Virus record (IMG/VR): IMGVR_UViG_3300005807_000014
Coordinates: 1-57,364 of that record
Length of the DNA: 57,364 nt
Source of the DNA: a virus
Strand: one strand, 5' to 3'
A program made the translations under genes and the position numbers. The notes under the pieces are model-generated. The model saw nothing but the letters and a program-made list of their open reading frames with translations. It had not been told where the DNA came from and searched no databases. Shown here piece after piece: positions 1 through 9,953 of the stretch; position 1 is the first letter of the stretch; each line of letters begins with the position of its first letter.

Positions 1-79
1 GAGAGAGGTACAAGCCGAAATATCAAGGCCGATGAGGATTTTCACAAACAATGGTAAAATAAAGGTAGAAGGGAAAAAG
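1..79. repeat. Terminal direct repeat (left copy), circle overlap
   Basis: The first 79 bases are identical to 57286-57364. The large terminase reading frame continues without interruption across the join, so this is the overlap left when a circular or circularly permuted genome was assembled, not a biological repeat inside the genome. The unit genome is therefore 57285 bp. A physical terminal redundancy cannot be told apart from an assembler overlap by sequence alone. Confidence 0.95.
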
Positions 80-211
80 GAGATGAGATCACGGGGTGTT
101 GCTTCTCCAAATTTAGCAGAGTCTTTGGTGATTGCTATGAGTGTTAAAAAGCCGATTGAGAAAAAGCGTTCTGAGGCGATCTATGAAGAGTGGGATAGTT
201 TAATGCCCTAA
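2..211 (+). CDS. terL: Terminase large subunit (3' end, continued from 55829)
   Basis: This is the last part of the large terminase. The frame entering at position 2 is the one leaving the window at 57364, and it ends with TAA at 209-211. The basic, lysine-rich C-terminal tail (KKPIEKKRSEAIYEEW) is of the sort that contacts the portal in terminases generally. The next gene follows after 13 bases with a good AGAAGG ribosome binding site. Confidence 0.95.
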   Translation, partial: REVQAEISRPMRIFTNNGKIKVEGKKEMRSRGVASPNLAESLVIAMSVKKPIEKKRSEAIYEEWDSLMP

Positions 212-224
212 AGAAGGTGGACAT

Positions 225-635
225 ATGAAATGTTTTGGACCTGGGTGTAAATACCCTAGCAATTCTAACGGCAGTGTCAATTTTATTGATGTTAATGGCA
301 TTTTTGTTGGTTATGAACTGGATCAAGATTGCTGCGAAGAGTTCGGTTGGTTTTTCTCTGACGGTATAGTAACTGATACTGTTTTTAAATATCCTAAAGA
401 TCATCCGTTGAGTAATGATGGAGGTTTAGAGGATTTTTCATTCGACAAGAATTATTGTCAGGAGTATAAGCATGAAGATATGTCAGGTGATCAGCGAAAT
501 ATAATAATATTTAGAGCCTCAAACAAAGATAAGGAATTTAAATATTTACATTTATTCAATCTGCATAACGGTTACTATTCTCATGGGTTTGAAGTGAAAC
601 ATGGGGAATGGATTGTTAAGCGTGGTGACTTGTAA
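225..635 (+). CDS. Conserved phage protein, DUF7448-like
   Basis: A 136-residue protein between the terminase and the portal. It carries the pattern LFNLHNGYYSHGFEVKHG, which is typical of a small phage family often labelled DUF7448. It has no signal peptide, membrane segment or known catalytic motif. The N-terminus has a few cysteines (CFGPGCKYP, DCCEEF). The ATG is preceded by AGAAGG at suitable distance. The function is unknown; its place in the packaging cluster suggests co-expression with late genes. The family name is from memory of the motif. Confidence 0.75.
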   Translation: MKCFGPGCKYPSNSNGSVNFIDVNGIFVGYELDQDCCEEFGWFFSDGIVTDTVFKYPKDHPLSNDGGLEDFSFDKNYCQEYKHEDMSGDQRNIIIFRASNKDKEFKYLHLFNLHNGYYSHGFEVKHGEWIVKRGDL

Positions 636-676
636 TATTTGGGTTAAACATGTAGACGGTGCATTTGAGAGACGCG

Positions 677-2921
677 ATGGAAAACGAAAATTATAGCAGT
701 GATGAAGAAGAAAAAGATCCTGATTCTCTTTTTGAAAGGCTGGACTCATTTGGAGCCTCTCTGATAAAAACCCGAGCTCAAGCTATTGCGTCTCGCCTGG
801 CTTCTGGGGTTGAAACGATTTGGCTAGAGGACGAAGAATATTATGAGGGTTTTGATAATTTAAATCGGCCCGAGGCCAGCTCAAGCTGGCGACAAAAACC
901 GGTTGGCCAGGGAAATATTGCAGTCAGAGCGCGGAAGAAAAAGAACCGTTCGACTATTTTTCCAAATATCACAGCGCAGTTTGTTGACGCGGGAGCGGCG
1001 CGTGTAGCTGATATGTTGTTGCCCACGGACGATCCCGCATTTTCATTAGCGCCAACCCCAGTCCCCGAATTACTGGATTTATCCAATCTACCTATGCGAG
1101 AGGACGGGGTAGAGGAGGCTGAGTTAATACAGGGTATTTTCACTGGTCCCGGAAACGAGCAAATAAAGACCGCGAAAATGGAAATTGGGACGGCTAAAAA
1201 GAAAGCCGATCTGGCGCAAAAAAAAGATAGAAGATTGGCACGTCGAATGTCAATGGCACGCAGAAGTTCGGACTGTCATAGAAAATTCGGCAAGGATTGG
1301 GACTGGAGTGTTAAAAGGTCCGGTCCCTTTTTACAGGAGCAATCCGACATGGGTTGTTGGTCAGGACGGGGTTGGTAAGATGGAGATGAACGCAATAACC
1401 AGCCCTGGATCTAAATCAATAGACCCATGGAATTTTTTCCCTGACCCGTCGTGTGGAGAAAATATCCATAACGGGGCTTACGTGTGGGAGCGTGATTTTA
1501 TCACCCGAAAACAATTACGAGAACTGATTGTATTTGAGGAGGAGGGATATAACGAAATACAAATACTGAAATGTTTGAAAGAAGGGCCGATGATGGCCAC
1601 GTCCACGACGAAAAAAAAACCGGACCCTATTGCTGACTCTAACTACAGTAAAAAATTTGAAATTTGGTACTACCATGGCACGGCGGAAAAAGAGGACATG
1701 ATCGCGGGGGGGTGTGATTGTGGTGAGGAGGAGGATCCCTACGTACACGCGATGGTGACGATAGTTAACAATCACGTTATCAGAGCCTCATTAAATCCAT
1801 TGGTGACAGGAGACTATCCCTACGATGTTCTGCCGTGGAGAAAAAAATCTGGTCATTGGACGGGTATTGGCGTTGCCAGGCAATGCCGTGAGGGACAGAA
1901 AATAGTGGTCGGTGGCACTCGTAATCTGATGGACAATGCGGGTATGGCCGCTGGGCCGATGCTTGTTTTCAAGCAAGGTGTCATTACCCCGGCAGATGGA
2001 GTGGCTGGGATAGGGCCTCGAAAAGTTTTTTACATTGCAGAGGACTCCGGGATAGAGGATGCGACAAAAGCGATTGGAGTCATTAAAGTTCCGATGATAG
2101 TCGATGAGCTGATGGCCATTATCGAGTATGGGAAGAAAGTTGCTGAGGACTCCAGTGGAATCCAGCTATTGATGCAAGGTCAACAGGGTTCGGCTCCTGA
2201 CACGGTTGGCGGGATGATCATATTGAACAATAACGCTAACTCTGTTTTAAGGCGTTTAGCGAAGCTGTTTGATGACAGAATTACTGAGCCACATATCAGG
2301 CGATATTACAAATGGCTGTTGTTAAATACCGACGATGACACCATGAAGGGTGATTTTATGATTGATGCCCGGGGTTCTTCAGCATTACTGGAAAGAGACA
2401 TTCAAAACCAGGAAATGCCGGTATTATTGCAGTTATCGAAGGACCCTACGTACGGTATTGATCCTAAGAAAACAATTGATGAATATTTAAAATCCAGGCG
2501 TTTCGCGCCCAAGAATTTCCAATATGATGATGAAGAGTGGAAGCAAACGGTCGAGCAATTATCGTCTCCCCCGCCAGATTCTGCAGTTGAAGTGGCTACG
2601 CTGCGGGCGCAAACAGAAGAGATAAAAGAACAAAACAAGCAGGCATTAGAACAATTAAAATTGGACCATGACGGCGTGCAGAATGATAGGGATAGAGAGG
2701 TTAAACTCGTTATTGAGACTATGCACCAGGATATTAATTCAATTGTGCAGAATCTGAAAGAGCGTGGTATGGATAATCGATCGCTCGAAGAGGCCAAAAC
2801 CAAGTTGACCGATACGCTGATGAAGTTGGACGTACAAAAACAGTTATCAGGTACCGAAGCACTTACCCCGGCGGTTGAGCCAAGAGGCCGAGCCCCAGAT
2901 GGCGAATCTTTTCAGAAATAG
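677..2921 (+). CDS. Portal protein, reading frame broken at an A8 run
   Basis: Forms the dodecameric head-tail connector through which DNA passes. The gene is in two frames: the first from ATG 677 covers the N-terminal part (NITAQFVDAGAARVADMLLP is a typical podovirus portal stretch), the second covers the remaining 550 or so residues to 2921. The shift is at the eight A residues 1218-1225: removing one A joins the frames and gives a 747-residue protein, close to P22-class portals. The C-terminal 100 residues are charged coiled coil. An essential gene should not be broken, so this is a homopolymer base-call error, slippage, or a programmed shift. In the reported sequence the first frame ends at 1378. 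Confidence 0.85.
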
Positions 2922-2930
2922 GATAATATT

Positions 2931-3188
2931 ATGACAACTGAATCATTTTCTTCGGATCTCAACATTGTTAAGGGTAAAATTTTGGCAACTGTGAACCTCA
3001 TTATACAATCATCTGCAGATGGTGAGGGGAACTGGATTAATCTAATGCCTCTTGATATCCCGGAGTGGGTAAAGGAGGACCAAAACATTGGCAGGATGAT
3101 GTCTGGTGATATGATTTGTTACAACGAAAAGCAGCCCTACCGCTGGTATCGGGCTTATGAAATCCCTGAGTCTGAAAAGCTTAACTAA
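2931..3188 (+). CDS. Hypothetical protein after the portal
   Basis: An 85-residue soluble protein, nine bases after the portal stop. The centre reads WVKEDQNIGRMMSGDMICYN and the end has aromatic YRWYRAYEIP. Proteins of this size and pattern are often found directly after portals in podoviruses, but no function is established. No membrane segment or metal site is visible. Confidence 0.7.
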   Translation: MTTESFSSDLNIVKGKILATVNLIIQSSADGEGNWINLMPLDIPEWVKEDQNIGRMMSGDMICYNEKQPYRWYRAYEIPESEKLN

Positions 3189-3229
3189 TTATTTACACAG
3201 GCCATTATAATTTTTTTATAGGTAATGAA

Positions 3230-3478
3230 ATGAAAGAAAATTCAAAATTTAGTTGGGGTTGGGGTGATACTTATAAGAATATTTTAAAAAAAGGTTTCTG
3301 CGTTGATACGCCGACAACACTCCAGGCAGAAATTGACTTTGAATTAGGTTTTCTAAAGGTGTGTCAAGAAGAAATAAAAAAGGAATTTTTTAGATTAAAT
3401 AAGATTGAGATTGAAAATTTGCGCAAGAGGCATGTTTTATTGTTAAAGCAGGCCTTAAAAGAGCTGAAAAATGATTAA
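3230..3478 (+). CDS. Hypothetical protein
   Basis: An 82-residue protein that is mostly charged helix after residue 30 (repeated E/K/L pattern), so it is probably a coiled coil. It lies in the head cluster with a short 41-base spacer upstream. There is no recognisable family. Confidence 0.6.
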   Translation: MKENSKFSWGWGDTYKNILKKGFCVDTPTTLQAEIDFELGFLKVCQEEIKKEFFRLNKIEIENLRKRHVLLLKQALKELKND

Positions 3479-3496
3479 AATATAGGGTTTTTACAT

Positions 3497-3712
3497 ATGC
3501 CGTTAAATAAGGTAGAATATCAAAGCGCTGTTTGGAAGAAATTGAAGGTTCATATGGAGAGGAGGCTGGATAAATTGAGAAAAGACAATGATACGGTCTC
3601 CCCGGATTCGCTGTTACGAGTTCAGGGTGCGATTATCGAGTTAAAATTGTTGATAGGCCTTGATAATAAGGGATTGGAACAAGAAGCCCTCGAAGACGAT
3701 GACTTTTGTTGA
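3497..3712 (+). CDS. Hypothetical small head-region protein
   Basis: A 71-residue helical protein rich in K, R and L with an acidic end (EQEALEDDDF). It lies 18 bases after the previous gene and 55 before the scaffold gene. There is no recognisable domain. Similar short helical proteins before the scaffold occur in T7-like and N4-gp56-capsid phages. Confidence 0.6.
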   Translation: MPLNKVEYQSAVWKKLKVHMERRLDKLRKDNDTVSPDSLLRVQGAIIELKLLIGLDNKGLEQEALEDDDFC

Positions 3713-3767
3713 TTGCCCTCGTTGATGACAATCAAAAAATTAGCCCTTATTAGAGGAATAATATTTT

Positions 3768-4766
3768 ATGCCTATTGAAAAAGAAGAGGTTGTTGAAGGA
3801 GGAGCTGTTTCGGACGAAAAGGCCGATGGACAAGATGAATTCTCTAAGGGATTCTCTAAGGTTATAAATACCGATGATGAAACGCCTAAAGAACAGGCTG
3901 CACCAGCATCCGCCGCGCCGGCAGCGGCTGAAAAAGAGAAGGAAACTATCAGTGATGAAGCGGTCGAAAAAGAGAAAACAGAGGGGAAAAAGGAAGTAGA
4001 GGAGCAAGGAGAACCACAAAAAAGGATTGCCGAACTTGAGATGGACAAGCGCCGGCTGGAGGGAAAGATCGGCGAGCTTATGATGAATAAGGCATCTGCA
4101 AAAAAAGGGGGTGAGGTCAATAAACCCAAGCCGGAACTGAAAGACCCTAAAGCCATGGGGAGTTTTCTCGAAGAGTTTCCTGATGTGGCCCCTGTACAGG
4201 AAGAGATTTTAGACCTGCGCCAGGGTTTGCTTGATGCCCGGGAAACAATTGGCACGATGAAGACGGATCTTCAGAATCAGATATCCCAAGCGGGTGAGTT
4301 AGCGACGTTCAATATTCGACACCCAGACCATAAGGATATTTTAAAGGAGGAGGATTTCCTGGATTGGACAATAGAGGGAGGACCCTCGAAAGACGATTAC
4401 ATCGAAATGAAAGGGCTTGAGCAGTCTTCGATAGATGACCGGTATACGTCTCAGCAGCAAGAGGGCTTTGACGAAAGAGCGACTAAAATGATAACCTCGT
4501 GGAAAGAGATATACCCGAGGTGGTGGGAAGAAAAGGGATTAGGGCTGTTTAGCGAATCCTCCGTTCCAGCGATGGGTTTATTGGATGGATACAAAGAACA
4601 CAAAAAATCTCTTAACAGTTCTCAAGAGGAGCAAGAGAGAAAGAGGAAAAAACGTATTGTTGGCGCTGTAACCCCTACGGGTAGCGGTGTAGCACCGGTA
4701 AGCGGCATGTCAAACGAAGAGGCTTTTGGTTTAGGCTTTAACAAGATAATACGCCAAAAGATGTAG
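3768..4766 (+). CDS. Scaffolding protein
   Basis: A 332-residue acidic, low-complexity protein placed directly before the major capsid gene, the standard place for a scaffold. Residues 1-90 are E/K/A-rich and disordered (with a PASAAPAAA stretch), residues 90-140 are helical, and the C-terminus is basic (ERKRKKRI followed by a glycine-rich tail), as expected for scaffold-capsid contact. Scaffolds have little sequence conservation, so the call rests on position and composition. Confidence 0.75.
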   Translation: MPIEKEEVVEGGAVSDEKADGQDEFSKGFSKVINTDDETPKEQAAPASAAPAAAEKEKETISDEAVEKEKTEGKKEVEEQGEPQKRIAELEMDKRRLEGKIGELMMNKASAKKGGEVNKPKPELKDPKAMGSFLEEFPDVAPVQEEILDLRQGLLDARETIGTMKTDLQNQISQAGELATFNIRHPDHKDILKEEDFLDWTIEGGPSKDDYIEMKGLEQSSIDDRYTSQQQEGFDERATKMITSWKEIYPRWWEEKGLGLFSESSVPAMGLLDGYKEHKKSLNSSQEEQERKRKKRIVGAVTPTGSGVAPVSGMSNEEAFGLGFNKIIRQKM

Positions 4767-4906
4767 ATAAAAGATGTAGATAAAAAAGAAGCCCTTGGCG
4801 ACAATGACTTCAAGAATTGCCCTCGAAAGACGACATTTCAAGTACCAACAAATGACATTTTAATGCCCTTTGTTAATTCATTTAACAAATTTATGGGAGC
4901 ATTAAA

Positions 4907-5950
4907 ATGCCAACTCAAACGTATGGCGATCCAGCAGGTCGAATTAATGAAGTAAAGGGCGAGATTCTTGCCCACGCTGTCCAGATAGAAGTTTTAGCGC
5001 TGGGCTGTAAAATGAAGGAAATGCCGGCTAAAGCGGGCGATAACATTACCTACCGCCGATATATTCCTTTTGGCGCAACAAGCACCGATGTAAACACACA
5101 AAACAGACCCGCCGTTACGGCCTCAGCCCATATTACGCAGGAAGGTGTAACCCCTGCGGCTGATACGCTCACCCCTGTAGACGTGAATGTTGTTCAACAA
5201 CAATATGCCTGTCTGTATACCTATACGGACCAGGTGGCCGAGATGTACGAAGACGATATCCCGGAAGAGATGATCATTCAGACGGGTGAACGGGTTGGAT
5301 TAATTCGAGAAATGGTTCGCTTTGGCGCGATAAAAGCGGCCACGAATGTTATTTATTCCGGCGGAACTTCGCGCGCGACTGTTGATGAAGCTTTGCAATT
5401 GCAAACATTGCGCAGAATGGCACGTATTTTAAAGCTCAACCATGCAAAGAAAAAGCGTCGTATTCTGGCGCCAAGTCCAAATTACGAGGCATTTGCTATT
5501 GAAGCGGCCTATATTGTTTTTTGTTCAACCGATGCCGAGCCGGACATTCGAGATCTCCCTAATTTTACCCCTCTAGCACGTTATTCAAACCGCAATCCTA
5601 TTAGCGAAGAAGAAATTGGATCTTGTGAAGAGTTCAGGTTTATTACCTCTCCTGAGTTAACTGCATACGCAGATTCCGGTGCGAGTGTTGGCTCTACGGG
5701 GTTAGTTTCTACAACAGGCTCAACCATTGATGTTTATCCGTTTATGGTGATGGGAGAGGACGCCGTCTACGACGTTGCTCTACGCGGTTTGAATTCTTTT
5801 GATGTTAAGCACATTCCGCATAATAGTGGAGACAAAGTGGATCCATTGGACATGCGTGGTTATGTTGGCTGTAAGTTCTACAGTGCCGTAGCTGTTGTTA
5901 ACGGCGGTTGGATGGGTGTTATCGAGGCTGGAACGACTACCCAAACCTAA
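4907..5950 (+). CDS. Major capsid protein, N4-gp56 family
   Basis: A 347-residue protein that forms the icosahedral shell. The N-terminal half (AGDNITYRRYIPFGA, then a run of VTPAADTLTPVDVNV and LYTYTDQVAEMYEDD) and the pattern LRRMARILKLNHAKK match the N4-gp56 capsid family, an HK97-fold group seen in N4-like and several other podoviruses. A 140-base spacer upstream, with an AT-rich stretch and GGGAGC before the ATG, leaves room for a strong ribosome site or a promoter. Confidence 0.92.
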   Translation: MPTQTYGDPAGRINEVKGEILAHAVQIEVLALGCKMKEMPAKAGDNITYRRYIPFGATSTDVNTQNRPAVTASAHITQEGVTPAADTLTPVDVNVVQQQYACLYTYTDQVAEMYEDDIPEEMIIQTGERVGLIREMVRFGAIKAATNVIYSGGTSRATVDEALQLQTLRRMARILKLNHAKKKRRILAPSPNYEAFAIEAAYIVFCSTDAEPDIRDLPNFTPLARYSNRNPISEEEIGSCEEFRFITSPELTAYADSGASVGSTGLVSTTGSTIDVYPFMVMGEDAVYDVALRGLNSFDVKHIPHNSGDKVDPLDMRGYVGCKFYSAVAVVNGGWMGVIEAGTTTQT

Positions 5951-6017
5951 TAAATGACTTATATATCAACAACTTAAAACCCCCCGCTCCATGGGGAAAA
6001 CGTTAGGAGAAAGGAAA

Positions 6018-6491
6018 ATGAGCGGACAAGATTTAATGGCAAATAGTGGATATATAGGTTGTATCACTAATGCTGTTGTAGGCATTGGTTCAACCTCCAC
6101 ACAATTATCGACGGCGTCTACAGTGGGCACTGGAACGGACTATGCAATAGATGGCATCGCCTACAATTTTTCAGATGACGCGACTTTTACAATGACGGCT
6201 ATGGCCCAGCAAGCGGTTTCTACGAGCTGTCTGTATTTATTGCAAGTCAATGCAGCCGGCACCACTTCAACGAAGAAAGGCGTTGAGGCATTAACTGCTG
6301 ATTTGGGTGTGACGAGATCTCTGCAATGGCCTCAGCCTGACGCGGATAACTGCCCGTTGGGGGGGTTTAAGGTAGCACTTGACTCTTCTACTACTTTTAC
6401 CGGGGCAACGACTGCGCTGGATGCAGCGGGTGTTACGGATACGTACTACAGCTTTATTGGTGGGTTACCGTTAGCGCCACAAGTCGCGTAA
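6018..6491 (+). CDS. Probable virion surface or decoration protein
   Basis: A 157-residue protein rich in T, S, A and G with alternating hydrophobics, so mainly beta. It directly follows the capsid gene, where decoration or fibre-attachment proteins often sit. The ATG at 6018 was chosen over the one at 5991 because it has TAGGAGAAAGG upstream. No family is recognised. Confidence 0.6.
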   Translation: MSGQDLMANSGYIGCITNAVVGIGSTSTQLSTASTVGTGTDYAIDGIAYNFSDDATFTMTAMAQQAVSTSCLYLLQVNAAGTTSTKKGVEALTADLGVTRSLQWPQPDADNCPLGGFKVALDSSTTFTGATTALDAAGVTDTYYSFIGGLPLAPQVA

Positions 6492-6552
6492 GTGTTTTTA
6501 AAATATCAGGGGAGGAAACTCCCTCGCCGATAAACTTTTATAGACAACATCG

Positions 6553-8226
6553 ATGGTGAAAAAAATGATTAATTGGAAAGATATCGCCTATTTGCAGATT
6601 TTCAGGAAGATGATTTATAAGAAGGGGGCGCAGATTCTTATCACGGGAGATGATGGGAAGATAACCACGATACAAGCTACTGATTTAGGGATGGATCAAC
6701 CGAACGATAATACCCGATTCGGTGAAAATTCTCTTAACTCGATTACGTTGGGAAGCGGTATTGATAATACGGCCTTTGGTTCTGAAACATTAACTGCTGT
6801 AACGACCGGTGATGAAAATACGGCTGTCGGAGACAAAGCAGGTGATGCGATTACCACGGGCAGTAACAATACTACGGTTGGTTCTTCGGCGGCTTCAGCG
6901 ATTACTACGACAAGTGGAACCACGGCGGTGGGCAAGGATGCATTGGCCCTTTCCACGGCGGCGGGGAATACAGCGGTCGGAGACAGTGCGCTTGATGCGA
7001 ATGTAACGGGATTGCGTAATGTGGGGGTGGGTCAGAATGCCGGTGGTGCACAAGCAGGAGTCACGGATGACGACAATACCTTCATTGGAAACGATGCAGG
7101 CCTCTTAGTCAATGGTACAGCATCTGGCGGGAATACGGTTGTAGGTTCATTGGCTTTGGATGCGGCTGTAACGACTGTTGACGCAACAGCGGTCGGGATT
7201 AGTTCATTAAGTGCTTCAACTGCTGATGGCAACACGGGTGTTGGCGCGAGAAGCTTGGCGGCGAACATAACCGGATTGCGCAATGTGGCGGTGGGTGTGG
7301 ATGCCGGGGCAACGCAAGCGGGGACCACGGATGACGACAACACTTGGGTGGGTAACCTGGCAGGTAATGTTGCCACCGGTAGTGCCTCTGGTGGGAATAC
7401 CGCCATGGGCTCAAATGCCATGCTGGTATCGACGACTTCCATTGATTGCGTGTCGGTTGGATTTAATTCGCTAGCCGCTCAAGTAACCGGGAACAATAAC
7501 GTCGCTGTTGGCTCGGACGCGCTGCTCGTTGCTGCTGGCGCAACCGATGACGATTGTGTCGCTGTCGGAACGGGGGCTCTGGTTGCCATGAATGGTTCCG
7601 GTTCCGGCGAGAATACCGCCATTGGTTCAGATTCCGGATCGGCAATAACGACGGGTGTCAATAATACAAACTTAGGGCGTTCAAGTGGCTTGATTACTAC
7701 TACAGGCAGCGGTAATACCTGTATTGGTGCTGACACCTCAACGAGCGGAACGGGCGCAGTCGATCAGATTGTGATGGGTCGTGGTGTTACCGGTATAGCC
7801 GATAATGCAATCACTCTGGGTGACAGTACCCGAGCGATTACTTGTAACTTCGATGCTGACCAAACATGGGATGCACCCTCAGACTTAAGAATGAAAAATG
7901 TTCTTGGTGAATCTACGCTAGGACTTTCATTTATCAATCGTTTGAAGACTATTGAGTATAATTTTAAGTCAGCTTCCGAATGGCCTGCTGAATGGGATGT
8001 TGACCCTAATGACGATGTTAATACGACTAAAAGGATTTTAGGGATGGGGGCTCAGCATGTCCAAGCCGCACTAAAAGAAGAAGGCGAGACTGTGTTTCAT
8101 GGTTGGACGCTGCTTGATAACGGGCAGCAATTATTGGGTGAATCAGCGTTTGTTTATCCACTTATTCGTGCTGTTAATGAATTGACTGTAAGGCTTGAGA
8201 AGCTGGAAGGAATAATTAACCCTTAA
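6553..8226 (+). CDS. Tail spike/fibre with trimeric head-like repeats and S74 chaperone domain
   Basis: A 557-residue adhesin. Residues about 60-420 are a long series of repeats of the type N-T-A-V-G-x-x-A-L and N-V-A-V-G, the pattern of left-handed trimeric beta-rolls such as the YadA head. The C-terminal part begins SDLRMKN and ends with a helical LTVRLEKLEG, the signature of the Peptidase_S74 intramolecular chaperone that trimerises the fibre and then cuts itself off. The function is host-surface binding. It is unusual to find such a gene between the capsid and the tail adaptor. Confidence 0.85.
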   Translation: MVKKMINWKDIAYLQIFRKMIYKKGAQILITGDDGKITTIQATDLGMDQPNDNTRFGENSLNSITLGSGIDNTAFGSETLTAVTTGDENTAVGDKAGDAITTGSNNTTVGSSAASAITTTSGTTAVGKDALALSTAAGNTAVGDSALDANVTGLRNVGVGQNAGGAQAGVTDDDNTFIGNDAGLLVNGTASGGNTVVGSLALDAAVTTVDATAVGISSLSASTADGNTGVGARSLAANITGLRNVAVGVDAGATQAGTTDDDNTWVGNLAGNVATGSASGGNTAMGSNAMLVSTTSIDCVSVGFNSLAAQVTGNNNVAVGSDALLVAAGATDDDCVAVGTGALVAMNGSGSGENTAIGSDSGSAITTGVNNTNLGRSSGLITTTGSGNTCIGADTSTSGTGAVDQIVMGRGVTGIADNAITLGDSTRAITCNFDADQTWDAPSDLRMKNVLGESTLGLSFINRLKTIEYNFKSASEWPAEWDVDPNDDVNTTKRILGMGAQHVQAALKEEGETVFHGWTLLDNGQQLLGESAFVYPLIRAVNELTVRLEKLEGIINP

Positions 8227-8240
8227 AAGAGAAATTGATT

Positions 8241-8867
8241 ATGGAAACTCAAGAAAAAGATGAGAAGAAAAAGCCGGGCAGACCTTCAGAGTTAAAAGAG
8301 TTAAAGATTAAACTTGCGTCTCTTTTAGAAAGGGTTGACAAACAAAACGATGTGATTTCACATTTAGCGAAGAATAACCCTGTTTCGATTAGGAAGGCGT
8401 ATGAAACAGAAGAGAATGAAACGGGGAATATGGGTCCAAGGACGATGCAGGCCACAGGCCCGGCTGAAATGTCTTTATCTCCCCCTGAGTTTAAGACTGT
8501 TGATCGATACTGTCCTGAAAAAATGGCCTTACTGGCATTCATGGAAGAGTATTTAATCGTTGAAGTGGCTGATACGACAGACGAGATGTGTGTTCCTATT
8601 CCTTCTGTTTTTAATGATGGGAAATCTCAGTTTTTTATTCGAGGGGAAGAACAGAAGGTAAAGCGAAAATTCGTAGAAGTGCTTTCCAGATGTAAGAAAA
8701 CGACATTTACTCAACGCAAGGAAATAAATTTCAACGGTGACCAAGTCTATATTAACGTTCCTCATACGGCCTTGACCTACCCCTTCAGGATTCTCGAAGA
8801 CCCGAGCGGTATCAGCCCTGGTTCGAAAGGGCATGAATGGTTGAAGTCGATACAGATGGAGGCATAA
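8241..8867 (+). CDS. Conserved phage protein of the structural cluster
   Basis: A 208-residue protein. The N-terminal 50 residues are lysine-rich with a PGRPSELKELK stretch and a coiled coil; the rest is a mixed alpha/beta region. The ATG at 8241 follows the spike stop by 14 bases, with AAAAGAGAAA upstream. No catalytic or metal motif is seen. The position suggests a virion or assembly role, which is inference. Confidence 0.6.
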   Translation: METQEKDEKKKPGRPSELKELKIKLASLLERVDKQNDVISHLAKNNPVSIRKAYETEENETGNMGPRTMQATGPAEMSLSPPEFKTVDRYCPEKMALLAFMEEYLIVEVADTTDEMCVPIPSVFNDGKSQFFIRGEEQKVKRKFVEVLSRCKKTTFTQRKEINFNGDQVYINVPHTALTYPFRILEDPSGISPGSKGHEWLKSIQMEA

Positions 8868-8868
8868 A

Positions 8869-9213
8869 ATGCCTGATTATAAATTGCCTGAATTGGAACA
8901 GAAAGAAGATTCTGATGATTCTAAGCCCATTGCTGAGAAACCGGATAAATTTCCTAGCATGTATGACAGAAAGATTAGGATCCCCGTTAATGAAAGCATA
9001 TTGCATGAATTTTCTGTTGGTGATAAGGCGGAGATTACGTTAACCGGGGAAATCGTTGAGGTCTCAAAGAGCCAGGATTATGATGAAAGAGAAGCAAAAA
9101 CCCTCCAATTAGTCATTGAAAAAGTCAGTGCTTATCCTTTTGAACAAAGTAAGGAAATGAAAGAAAAAAGCTTTCATAAGGGATATAAGAAAGGCTATTC
9201 CAAGAATATGTGA
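8869..9213 (+). CDS. Hypothetical protein
   Basis: A 114-residue protein with an acidic N-terminus, a central beta-rich segment (VGDKAEITLTGEIVEVS) that reads like a small barrel, and a basic, repeated C-terminal tail (HKGYKKGYSKN). It starts one base after the previous stop, which suggests translational coupling. The function is unknown. Confidence 0.6.
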   Translation: MPDYKLPELEQKEDSDDSKPIAEKPDKFPSMYDRKIRIPVNESILHEFSVGDKAEITLTGEIVEVSKSQDYDEREAKTLQLVIEKVSAYPFEQSKEMKEKSFHKGYKKGYSKNM

Positions 9214-9220
9214 GGAAATA

Positions 9221-9736
9221 ATGTCAATCAATAGAGTTTACGTACAATACACGCAGACCTTCGATGGTTTCACTCGTCCTAGTAATACGACCACGTATAC
9301 TGCGGGGGATGTGATTGCAGATTCAGCGAGTGCGGCGACCATTTTGAAATTTTCGCGGTGTGCCGGGGAGCCAGGGCAAGGAGGATTTATTAAATCGGCA
9401 ATACTGATTGATAGTAGCGATGAATCGACGAAGTTAAATGCAGACCTTTTCCTTTTCAATGTTTCCCCGGTCACTTACGGAAACGACAACGAGGCCTTTG
9501 CCCCTACAGATGCTGAATTAAGGGATTGTGTCGGGGTTATTACTCTCGATGGTACTGTTGCCGCTAATCTTAAAGCAGGAAGTGGTAATTCCGTTATTAA
9601 TAATTTCGGTATTGATATGGCGTTTACCTGTACGATTAATGAGCGGGCACTCTATGGGGTCCTTGTTGCAAGGAATGCCTATGTGCCCACTTCTGCTGAA
9701 GTATTCAGGATAAAACTTGGGGTTCTTCAATCGTAG
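9221..9736 (+). CDS. Probable head decoration protein family
   Basis: A 171-residue beta-rich protein. The layout (YTAGDVIADSASAATIL, then GGFIKSAILIDSS, then LFLFNVSPVTYGNDNEAF and a C-terminal FRIKLGVLQ) matches a family commonly found in tailed phages beside head genes and thought to be a capsid decoration or stabilising protein. Its stop overlaps the GTG of the next gene. Confidence 0.6.
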   Translation: MSINRVYVQYTQTFDGFTRPSNTTTYTAGDVIADSASAATILKFSRCAGEPGQGGFIKSAILIDSSDESTKLNADLFLFNVSPVTYGNDNEAFAPTDAELRDCVGVITLDGTVAANLKAGSGNSVINNFGIDMAFTCTINERALYGVLVARNAYVPTSAEVFRIKLGVLQS

Positions 9737-9948
9737 TGGATGTTAAAGAGATGACAACGGATGACCTAAGAACTGAGTTTAGGCAACTGGCTAATACCCT
9801 TCAACCGTTGAACGCACGAAGGAAATTAATTAATGACGAGTTAAAGAAGCGTCTTAAATCAGCCGCCGCTAAATTACGTATTAGATCCCTCGAACGTGGA
9901 GAGAAAGTAGTGTTATACCTAGAACTAAAACAAGATCTTGGTCGTTAA
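9736..9948 (+). CDS. Hypothetical small helical protein (GTG start)
   Basis: A 70-residue, highly charged helical protein. The GTG start shares one base with the preceding TAG stop, typical of coupled translation. Residues 7-45 are a coiled-coil stretch (LRTEFRQLANTLQPLNARRK). There is no known family. Confidence 0.55.
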   Translation: MDVKEMTTDDLRTEFRQLANTLQPLNARRKLINDELKKRLKSAAAKLRIRSLERGEKVVLYLELKQDLGR

Positions 9949-9953
9949 GAATT

